Of a DNA stretch of 10,914 nucleotides, positions 1-5,711 are shown one piece after another; positions within the stretch are counted from its first letter, which is position 1; every line of letters begins with the position of its first letter. The stretch is taken from the NCBI GenBank assembly GCA_030426865.1, contig JAUHXN010000070.1:1-10914 (forward strand), given 5' to 3'. The notes below the pieces were generated by a model. That model saw nothing but the letters and a program-made list of their open reading frames with translations, did no database searches and had not been told where the DNA came from. The DNA comes from a bacterium (GTDB lineage: Bacteria > Bacteroidota > Ignavibacteria > Kapaibacteriales > UBA2268). The translations under genes and the position numbers were made by a program.

Positions 1-2
1 AT

Positions 3-1178
3 GAAGTAAAGTGCTTGTATAATCTAAACAAAGCAAATAACTATAAGGAATTTCGAAAATCATTAGAAGAATGGAGTGCACCTGCTCTAGTTTTTAACTA
101 TGCAGATAAAAATGGTAATGTTGCTAGATTACCTGTTGGTAATATACCTGAACGAGGAAATACGAATCCAAGCTTTATTAACCCTTATTGGGACAAGGAA
201 TATAGATGGAGAGGGATCAAGAGTCTAATTGGAATTGGTGAAAAAGTTATTGATAATGAAGGTTATGTATTAGCAGCAAATAATAACTTTTATCCCGAAA
301 GTGTTTTTATTTCTCATAATTGGGAACCTGATTCTAGAGCTAGAAGAATAGAACAGCTACTAAGTGAGAAAAACTTCACAACTATAAGAGATTTTGAATT
401 TATGCAAATGGATAATTACTCACCTTATGCAAATGACTTTCTTAAACTTACTTTGCCAACAATTAAACGAGTAAAAGATAAACTTACAGAAAATGAATTA
501 AAAGCTTATAATAAAATATTAAAATGGAACAACATACTATCAAAAGATTTAAATGAGCCATTAATCTATAACTTTTTCAAAAGAACATTAATAGAAGAAA
601 CGATAAAAGATGAGTTAGGTATTAGCTACAAGCATTATTGTTTTTTGACAAATTATCCAGACAGACTAATAATTCAATTATTAAATTCAGAAAATCATAC
701 TATTTTTGATAATGTTAATACAGATAAGAAAGAAAATAGGGAATTGATTATATTTCGTTCTTTTAGAAAGGCAATTAAGAGTCTAATAGATAAATACGGA
801 ATAGATGGAATAAGCAACTTAACTTATGGAGAGGTTAGAAAACTTGAATTAAATCATCTATTTGGTGATAACAAGTTTATTGGTCCAGCAGTTAATCTGA
901 AACCAGTCGGATTAGGTGGTGATAATACTACTTTATTCAATACAGAATCACGACATACCAATCCTAATGAAGTAGTAGTATCTGCATCAATGAGGTTTAT
1001 AACAGATATGAGTGATAGTCTCGTCTATATGATACTACCTGGAGGTTCTTCAGGTGACCCTATGAGTTCAAATTATGGTGATCAAGTTCAGCTTTGGCTA
1101 AATGGTGGATATTTGAAACTTAATATCAATAAAAAACCAACAAGCGATTTTGAATTAAAGACTAAATTCATTCCTTAG
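3..1178 (+). CDS. Penicillin acylase (penicillin amidase) family protein, C-terminal half; 5' end cut by window edge
   Basis: The reading frame is open to the left edge; the first possible start in the window, a TTG at 15, is preceded by in-frame sense codons, so this is a 391-residue C-terminal part of a protein that in this family is usually 700-850 residues. Family enzymes are N-terminal-nucleophile amidohydrolases that cut amide bonds of acylated substrates (beta-lactams, acyl-homoserine lactones, peptides), usually outside the cytoplasm after autoprocessing into two chains. Counting from the first whole codon, beta-chain signatures are visible: GYVLAANN at about 87-94 (the region that in the family supplies an oxyanion-hole Asn), HNWEPDSRARRI at about 105-116, and the C-terminal LPGGSSGDPMSSNYGDQ, then LWLNGGY, at about 345-370. 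The catalytic N-terminal Ser of the beta chain, the alpha chain and any signal peptide lie outside the window. Substrate cannot be judged. It ends with TAG, 3 bp from the convergent elbB stop. Confidence 0.87.
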   Translation, partial: EVKCLYNLNKANNYKEFRKSLEEWSAPALVFNYADKNGNVARLPVGNIPERGNTNPSFINPYWDKEYRWRGIKSLIGIGEKVIDNEGYVLAANNNFYPESVFISHNWEPDSRARRIEQLLSEKNFTTIRDFEFMQMDNYSPYANDFLKLTLPTIKRVKDKLTENELKAYNKILKWNNILSKDLNEPLIYNFFKRTLIEETIKDELGISYKHYCFLTNYPDRLIIQLLNSENHTIFDNVNTDKKENRELIIFRSFRKAIKSLIDKYGIDGISNLTYGEVRKLELNHLFGDNKFIGPAVNLKPVGLGGDNTTLFNTESRHTNPNEVVVSASMRFITDMSDSLVYMILPGGSSGDPMSSNYGDQVQLWLNGGYLKLNINKKPTSDFELKTKFIP

Positions 1179-1181
1179 TTA

Positions 1182-1868
1182 TTAATTAAGAATTGATATT
1201 AGCTTATCTATTGCTTTTTTAGTATTAGTCCTGACTTGGCTTATAGAAGCTTCCATCATATAGCAAGGAGCCGTTATTATCTTATTCTCTTCATCATAAC
1301 AGATCTCATCAATAGTTTTCATCACTGACATAGCACCTAAACTTTCCATACCATCGCTTATTTCTTTGATATCATAAGGAGATTTTTCTGTATTAGTACC
1401 TACAGTCAACTTTGTTCCAATTCCAGAACCTTGTAGTGCTTTTGCAATTACAGTTGGCCCCATACAAAGTGCAACAATTGGTTTTTTAGCTCCTATCATA
1501 TCTATAATAAGATGTTTAACGGCAGGATCTATATCCCCTTCTGGTCCTTCGAAAGCCCATCTATTAAGGTTTTTAGCAGCACCAAATCCACCAGGAATAA
1601 CTAGTGCGTCAAAATCATCTATAGAAGTTTTATTAATTGATTTTATTTCTCCTCGAGCAATACGTGCAGATTCAACAAGAATATTTCTGCTTTCGTCTTT
1701 TTGTACACTACCATCAATATGATTTATTACATGAGTTTGATCTTTATCAGGTGCAAAACAAACCGCCTCTGCCCCATTTTCTTCAATTGCAAGTAAAGTA
1801 AATACAGATTCGTGGATTTCCGAACCATCATAAACTCCACAACCAGATAATAATACTCCAATTCTCAT
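1182..1868 (-). CDS. elbB: ElbB-like DJ-1/PfpI-superfamily protein (glyoxalase III-type)
   Basis: This 228-residue protein matches the length and motif pattern of enterobacterial ElbB (about 217 residues). The N-terminus carries IGVLLSGCGVYDGSEIHE, nearly the family signature. It is followed by AVCFAPDK (35-42), ARIARGEI (68-75), VIPGGFGAAKNL (90-101) and the nucleophile elbow ALCMGP with Cys135. The superfamily is a Rossmann-like class-I amidotransferase/DJ-1 fold; E. coli ElbB has reported weak glyoxalase activity and is often annotated as isoprenoid-biosynthesis-related, but its physiological role is unsettled. The protein is probably cytoplasmic, as no signal peptide or membrane segment is seen. 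The ATG start is supported by an AGAGGT Shine-Dalgarno 4 nt upstream. It lies behind the pnp terminator, so it probably has its own promoter. Its 3' end faces the acylase gene with a 3-bp gap. Confidence 0.9.
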   Translation of the reverse strand: MRIGVLLSGCGVYDGSEIHESVFTLLAIEENGAEAVCFAPDKDQTHVINHIDGSVQKDESRNILVESARIARGEIKSINKTSIDDFDALVIPGGFGAAKNLNRWAFEGPEGDIDPAVKHLIIDMIGAKKPIVALCMGPTVIAKALQGSGIGTKLTVGTNTEKSPYDIKEISDGMESLGAMSVMKTIDEICYDEENKIITAPCYMMEASISQVRTNTKKAIDKLISILN

Positions 1869-1872
1869 ATCA

Positions 1873-1878
1873 ACCTCT
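1873..1878 (-). promoter_or_regulatory. Shine-Dalgarno of elbB (AGAGGT)
   Basis: On the minus strand AGAGGT lies 4 nt before the elbB ATG. It matches the anti-SD core well and fixes this start. I see no convincing promoter in the AT-rich stretch further upstream, only a pair of direct repeats at 1951-1976. Confidence 0.7.
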
Positions 1879-1950
1879 ATATAGTTTTAATCTATTTAAT
1901 AATAACAACCAATTAAAGATACGAAAAAATAGATCATTAGTTTTGTTAAT

Positions 1951-1976
1951 TTTTTCAAATACTTAGTTTTTCAAAT
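1951..1976. repeat. Pair of 10-bp direct repeats (tttttcaaat) between the pnp terminator and elbB
   Basis: tttttcaaat occurs at 1951-1960 and exactly again at 1967-1976, 16 bp start to start. On the coding (minus) strand the unit reads ATTTGAAAAA. The pair lies 83-108 bp upstream of the elbB start and just downstream of the pnp terminator. The spacing is not one helical turn times an integer, and the sequence is AT-rich, so it could be chance; an operator or promoter-proximal element for elbB is possible. Confidence 0.4.
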
Positions 1977-1977
1977 G

Positions 1978-2007
1978 AAAAAAAAGGGCTGCTAAAAAGC
2001 AGCCCTT
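1978..2007 (-). terminator. Intrinsic terminator of pnp and of the operon
   Basis: A perfect 10-bp inverted repeat, aagggctgct (1984-1993) and agcagccctt (1998-2007), encloses a 4-nt loop. On the minus strand the GC-rich hairpin runs directly into eight T residues (1978-1985). It begins 22 bp after the pnp stop codon. This is a textbook Rho-independent terminator closing the nusA-pnp cluster and separating it from elbB. Confidence 0.95.
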
Positions 2008-2029
2008 GATATTGTTATATTGACATTGA

Positions 2030-4258
2030 TTAATCTCTTCGTCTATCTCTTCCGCCACCGCCGCGTCTATCACCACCGCGTCTGTCTCCACCTCTGTCAT
2101 CTCTATCTCTTGGAGGTCTTGGCGGTCGTTCTACATAGCCTTCAGGTTTTTCCAGTAAAGCACGAATGCTTAATCTGTATTTACCGTCACGTGTAGCTTC
2201 TAATAATTTCACATCAATTTCTTGCCCTTCTTCCAAATGGTCTGCTACATTTTCAGTTCTTTCCCATTGGATTTCAGAAATATGTACTAGTCCTTTTTTC
2301 TTTGGTAAGAACTCAACTATCGCACCCAAACCTTCACGTACACTATCTACTTTACCTTTATAGACTTTACCTTCTTCCGGTTTTTCTAATAGCTTTTTGA
2401 TAATGTCTAGTGCAATTTGAGCATCTTCATCATTATTTGTTGCAATAGTAACAATTCCATCATCATTTATATTGATAACTGCATTACTTCGCTTAGTGAT
2501 ATCTCTAATAGTATCTCCACCAGAACCAATTACTGTACCGATTTCATCTTTTTCTACTTGTAAAGTAGTAAATCGTGGAGCAAATTTAGAAAGCTCTTCA
2601 TTTTTACTTTGAATAGTTTCACTCATTTTTTCAAGTATGTGAAGTCTACCTTCTTTAGCTTGATTAAGTGCTTTTTTCATAATATCTACCGAAAGGCCAT
2701 CAATTTTGATATCCATCTGACAAGCAGTAATACCATCTTTAGTACCTGCTACTTTGAAATCCATATCACCTAAGAAATCTTCATCTCCTAATATATCAGT
2801 CAATACAGCTACGTCATCGCCTTCTTTTATTAAACCCATCGCAATACCTGCTACTGGCTTTTTAAGAGGAACACCAGCGTGCATTAGTGCCATAGAACCA
2901 GCACAAACAGTTGCCATAGATGATGAGCCATTAGATTCTAGTATGTCAGAGATTATTCTTACAGTATAAGGGAAATCTTCTTTTGAAGGCATTAACTTTT
3001 TCAATGCTCTTTCCGCTAATGCACCATGTCCTATTTCTCTACGTCCTGCACCAGTATATCTACCTGTTTCACCAACACTAAATGGAGGGAAGTTGTAATG
3101 TAGATAGAAGTTTGTATAATACGTTGGTAAAAGTCCATCTATCATTTGTTCGTCCCTTTCAGTACCTAATGTAACTGAAGTCAAACTTTGAGTTTCTCCA
3201 CGAGTAAATAAAGACGAACCATGTACTCTAGGCAATACACCTACTTCTGTTTCAATAGGTCTAACGTCTGTTAAACCACGAACATCAAGTCTTTTACCAT
3301 CTTGAATAATCATCTCACGCATTAATTGCTTTTCTAACTTTGAGAATGAACTATTTGCATAGTCAACTAGCTTACTAGCGTATTCTTCATTTTCTGCAAA
3401 CTTTTCTTCTACTATAGCTACAGCTTCATCTCTAAGTGAGTTTCGTGTTTCTTGTCTTTCAGATTTCGTTGTGATAGTATTTACATAGACTTTCGTTTTA
3501 TCAGTAATTGCTGAAACAACTGTCTCATAAATCTCCGCAGGGATTTCTTTTTCAGTTATTTGTCTTTTTTCTTTATTCACAAGTTTTAATAATTCTTTTT
3601 GAAGATTATTAAACTCTTTGATTTTACTATGAGCGTAATCTAATACCTCTAAGAAATTTTCTTCGCTAATCTCATTACATTCACCTTCAACCATCATAAT
3701 TGATTCATCAGTACCAGCAACGCTGAAATCTATTTCTGCAGTTTCTAGTTCTTCGGGTGAAGGGTTTACTTTGAAATTACCATCGATTTTAGCAACTCTG
3801 ACTTCAGACATAGGTCCAGCAAATGGAATATCAGAAATCAACAATGCCGCTGATGCACCTGTAGCAGCTATATTTTCCGGATCTATTTCAGGTTGAGCAG
3901 ACATTACCCAAGCTATTAGTTGAGTGTCGTAATGCCAGCTTTTAGGAAATAAAGGACGAAGTGGTCTATCTATAAGACGAGCTACTAATATTTCTTTGGT
4001 AGATGGACGGCTTTCTCTTTTCAAAAAACCACCTGGTATCTTACCTGAAGCAGACATTCTTTCTCTGTAATCTACCATCAAAGGTAAGAAATCAACATCC
4101 ATTTCGGTATTTGAAGCAATAGCATTGATTAGAATCATTGTGTCACCACAACTCATCATTACATTACCATTTGCAAATTTGGCAAATCTGCCTGTTTCTA
4201 ATGTGTAAGTCTGTCCATCTATAACAGCAGATACACTTATAGGATTGTTTAAAGACAT
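2030..4258 (-). CDS. pnp: Polyribonucleotide nucleotidyltransferase (PNPase)
   Basis: PNPase degrades RNA 3' to 5' by phosphorolysis, releasing nucleoside diphosphates, and is a core part of bacterial RNA turnover. The 742-residue protein has the full architecture. The first RNase PH-like core domain spans about 10-145 (DFLPLMVDYRERMSASGKIPGGF at 56-78). The alpha-helical linker follows at about 235-315. The second, catalytic RNase PH-like domain (about 317-550) has LFTRGETQSL, the phosphate-binding GSSSMA at 444-449 and the acidic GDEDFLGDMDFK at 491-502. The KH domain has VIGSGGDTIRDI (576-587) and the S1 domain covers about 628-700 (GLVHISEI). A 32-residue Arg/Gly/Asp tail (711-742) is an extra relative to E. 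coli PNPase (711 residues). The start is fixed by an AGAGGTG Shine-Dalgarno. The gene follows rpsO, separated by a terminator and a long leader hairpin, which suggests separate control. Confidence 0.98.
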   Translation of the reverse strand: MSLNNPISVSAVIDGQTYTLETGRFAKFANGNVMMSCGDTMILINAIASNTEMDVDFLPLMVDYRERMSASGKIPGGFLKRESRPSTKEILVARLIDRPLRPLFPKSWHYDTQLIAWVMSAQPEIDPENIAATGASAALLISDIPFAGPMSEVRVAKIDGNFKVNPSPEELETAEIDFSVAGTDESIMMVEGECNEISEENFLEVLDYAHSKIKEFNNLQKELLKLVNKEKRQITEKEIPAEIYETVVSAITDKTKVYVNTITTKSERQETRNSLRDEAVAIVEEKFAENEEYASKLVDYANSSFSKLEKQLMREMIIQDGKRLDVRGLTDVRPIETEVGVLPRVHGSSLFTRGETQSLTSVTLGTERDEQMIDGLLPTYYTNFYLHYNFPPFSVGETGRYTGAGRREIGHGALAERALKKLMPSKEDFPYTVRIISDILESNGSSSMATVCAGSMALMHAGVPLKKPVAGIAMGLIKEGDDVAVLTDILGDEDFLGDMDFKVAGTKDGITACQMDIKIDGLSVDIMKKALNQAKEGRLHILEKMSETIQSKNEELSKFAPRFTTLQVEKDEIGTVIGSGGDTIRDITKRSNAVININDDGIVTIATNNDEDAQIALDIIKKLLEKPEEGKVYKGKVDSVREGLGAIVEFLPKKKGLVHISEIQWERTENVADHLEEGQEIDVKLLEATRDGKYRLSIRALLEKPEGYVERPPRPPRDRDDRGGDRRGGDRRGGGGRDRRRD

Positions 4259-4263
4259 TTAAA

Positions 4264-4270
4264 CACCTCT
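4264..4270 (-). promoter_or_regulatory. Shine-Dalgarno of pnp (AGAGGTG)
   Basis: AGAGGTG on the minus strand ends 5 nt before the pnp ATG. It is one of the best ribosome-binding sites in the window and lies outside the long leader hairpin (4292-4381), in a single-stranded-looking AT-rich segment, so the ribosome could bind without melting the hairpin. Confidence 0.75.
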
Positions 4271-4291
4271 TAATTAATTAATAATAAAAAA

Positions 4292-4381
4292 GCAGGTGTA
4301 ATATGACAGTCTGAACTTAGTTAAAAATTCCAAATAGGAATAACTTAACTAAATTCAGAGAATGGCATATTATCAACCTGC
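4292..4381 (-). promoter_or_regulatory. Extended stem-loop in the pnp mRNA leader, candidate RNase III/autoregulatory site
   Basis: Almost the whole interval folds on itself. Arms that pair: 4292-4297 with 4376-4381 (gcaggt/acctgc), 4299-4305 with 4366-4372 (taatatg/catatta), 4310-4324 with 4345-4359 (15 pairs, one a G-U in the minus-strand RNA), and 4327-4331 with 4337-4341, closing a 5-nt loop. Small internal loops lie between them. In the RNA it begins about 50 nt after the rpsO stop and ends about 33 nt before the pnp ATG, followed by a short U-rich run. In E. coli the pnp leader carries a long stem-loop cut by RNase III as the first step of PNPase autoregulation; the position and shape here are analogous, but function is inferred. 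A second possibility is an attenuator, given the six Us directly after the hairpin. Confidence 0.7.
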
Positions 4382-4396
4382 AATAACATAAAACAA
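4367..4396 (-). promoter_or_regulatory. Possible sigma70-like promoter for pnp (weak)
   Basis: On the minus strand TTGTTT (4391-4396) and TAATAT (4367-4372) are 18 bp apart. A start site 6-7 bp downstream would put the RNA 5' end inside the 5' arm of the leader hairpin and beyond the rpsO terminator, giving pnp its own transcript. AT-rich intergenic DNA often yields such matches by chance, and the -35 overlaps the terminator U-tract, so this is a suggestion only. Confidence 0.22.
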
Positions 4397-4422
4397 AAAA
4401 CGGCCTTTGATAGCCGTTTTTT
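4395..4422 (-). terminator. Intrinsic terminator after rpsO
   Basis: An inverted repeat of 10 bp, aaaaaacggc (4395-4404) and gccgtttttt (4413-4422), with an 8-nt loop begins 9 nt after the rpsO stop codon. The stem is flanked by A and T runs on both sides, so on the minus strand the CGGC/GCCG core is followed by six Ts. The GC core is only 4 bp, so read-through into pnp is plausible. A terminator between rpsO and pnp is also found in E. coli. Confidence 0.85.
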
Positions 4423-4431
4423 TAATATTTC

Positions 4432-4698
4432 TTACTTTCTTAAATTCAATTCGCCAATGATAGTACGATAACGTGTAATATCATTTTTTGCTAAATAATT
4501 CAATAGCGTTCTTCTTTTGTTAACTAAGCTAATAAGTCCTCTTCTAGAGTGAACATCTTTTTTATTAGCAGTAACGTGACCAGTAAGGTCTATGATACGA
4601 GCAGTTAGTAAAGCTACTTGAACTTCTGGTTTGCCAGAGTCTTTAGGTGAATCACCATACTTCTTTACTATCATTGCCTTTGTTTCTTGAGTAATCAT
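4432..4698 (-). CDS. rpsO: Small ribosomal subunit protein S15 (uS15)
   Basis: S15 binds 16S rRNA at the h20-h21-h22 three-way junction early in 30S assembly, enabling platform proteins to join, and contributes to an intersubunit bridge. The 88-residue length is that of the family. Visible signatures are DSGKPEVQVALLTARI (20-35), His41, Asp48 and Ser51 at the usual rRNA-contact positions within the HSRRGL block (50-55), and VNKRRTLLNYL (59-69). The ATG is supported by GGAGAG 8 nt upstream. It lies 71 bp after ribF, the largest gap in this part of the cluster, and is followed at once by a terminator, so it may be transcribed partly from its own promoter. In several phyla S15 represses its own mRNA; the start codon here sits in a small potential hairpin loop. 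Confidence 0.98.
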   Translation of the reverse strand: MITQETKAMIVKKYGDSPKDSGKPEVQVALLTARIIDLTGHVTANKKDVHSRRGLISLVNKRRTLLNYLAKNDITRYRTIIGELNLRK

Positions 4699-4706
4699 AC
4701 TCCAAA

Positions 4707-4712
4707 CTCTCC
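4707..4712 (-). promoter_or_regulatory. Shine-Dalgarno of rpsO (GGAGAG)
   Basis: GGAGAG on the minus strand is 8 nt before the rpsO ATG. A second GGAG (4700-4703) lies only 1 nt from the ATG, too close to work as a ribosome-binding site, and instead forms part of a small hairpin whose loop contains the start codon. Confidence 0.65.
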
Positions 4713-4735
4713 GATTTCCGATTTTACAATAAACA

Positions 4736-4743
4736 CAAAATTA
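4736..4743 (-). promoter_or_regulatory. Possible Bacteroidota-type -7 element upstream of rpsO (weak)
   Basis: TAATTTTG on the minus strand fits the TAnnTTTG consensus known for Bacteroidota housekeeping promoters, but no TTTG-like -33 element stands at the expected distance. A TATAAT lies slightly further upstream, also without a good -35. The 71-bp ribF-rpsO gap is a reasonable place for an internal promoter, giving a leader of about 30 nt, but the assignment depends on the uncertain phylum. Confidence 0.25.
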
Positions 4744-4769
4744 AGAATATAAATTGATTATATAAAATT

Positions 4770-5711
4770 TTATTTTAAGCTATCTATATATTTTATAGCA
4801 AATTCTTTATCTAAGTTGATTTGATTTACTAATTCTACTGGCCCATTGAACTTCTTTTCACTTCTTATGAACTTATGAAAATTTAAGTAAATCTCTTTAC
4901 CATATAAATCCATATCCAAATTTAAGAAATGTACTTCAATAGTACTTGCTTCCTGATCATGAAATGTCGGTCTTGTTCCAATATTTGTAAGTCCATAATA
5001 AACAACGTCATCTATTGTAGATGATACAATGTAAACACCATTTTCTGGGACTAACTTATATAAATTTGGCGGGATTAGGTTAGCTGTTGGGTAACCAAGT
5101 TTCTTTCCTCTACCATCACCTTTGACAACTATACCCTGAATCATATATTCGTATCCAAGCATTTCATTAGCTTTTTCTACTTGATTCTCTTTCAACGCTT
5201 TTCTAATTTTTGTGCTCGAAATAATGACTTCATGATCTTCCATTGCCTCTAATCTTTCTACATCAAAACCTAATTCATCGCCTAATCTTTCCAAAAGTTT
5301 TTCATCACCATCTCTATTCTTTCCAAACATATGATCATACCCAACTAATATTTTACTCATCCCAACTCTTTTACAAAGATATTCACGTATAAACTCTTCA
5401 GCTGATATTTGTGAGAATTCATAAGAAAAGGTCATTACTACACAATTCTCAATACCTTGTCTTCTAAATTCTGTTATTCTCTCGTTAATATTTGTAAGCA
5501 AAGAAATAGGAGGTTTATCACCTTTTTGTAATACAATTCGAGGATGAGGCTCCATTGTCAATACTACTGTTCGTAAAGAATTTTCATTAGAAATTTCTTT
5601 TAAACGATTGAGAATTGTCTTATGACCACGATGTACACCATCAAATGTGCCAACTGTTAAAACAGTATTCTTATCGAATTCTATTTCATCAAAATCTCTA
5701 TAAACTTTCAT
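4770..5711 (-). CDS. ribF: Bifunctional riboflavin kinase / FAD synthetase
   Basis: RibF phosphorylates riboflavin to FMN and then adenylylates FMN to FAD, in the cytoplasm. The 313-residue length is typical. The N-terminal FAD synthetase (nucleotidyltransferase) module shows GTFDGVHRGH (21-30), the substrate-binding block VGYDHMFGKNRDGD (123-136) and SSTKIR (165-170). The C-terminal riboflavin kinase barrel shows GDGRGKKLGYPTANL (198-212), GLTNIGTRPTF (240-250) and STIEVHFL (256-263), which contains the family's conserved Glu. The ATG lies inside the end of truB (14-nt overlap), with only a weak AGAAAG ahead, suggesting translational coupling. There is no room for an FMN riboswitch, so control would be with the operon. 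ribF between truB and rpsO is a common bacterial order. Confidence 0.97.
   Translation of the reverse strand: MKVYRDFDEIEFDKNTVLTVGTFDGVHRGHKTILNRLKEISNENSLRTVVLTMEPHPRIVLQKGDKPPISLLTNINERITEFRRQGIENCVVMTFSYEFSQISAEEFIREYLCKRVGMSKILVGYDHMFGKNRDGDEKLLERLGDELGFDVERLEAMEDHEVIISSTKIRKALKENQVEKANEMLGYEYMIQGIVVKGDGRGKKLGYPTANLIPPNLYKLVPENGVYIVSSTIDDVVYYGLTNIGTRPTFHDQEASTIEVHFLNLDMDLYGKEIYLNFHKFIRSEKKFNGPVELVNQINLDKEFAIKYIDSLK

Noticed and set aside
1121..1201. 10-bp inverted repeat taatatcaat/attgatatta flanking the acylase-elbB junction, considered as a bidirectional terminator
   Set aside because: Arms are 61 bp apart, nearly all A/T, and not followed by T-runs; probably chance.
2166..2969. Plus-strand open frames of 65 and 71 codons inside pnp (2166-2363, 2754-2969)
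   Set aside because: They are antisense to the S1 and catalytic regions of PNPase, whose conservation explains the sequence; no independent coding evidence.
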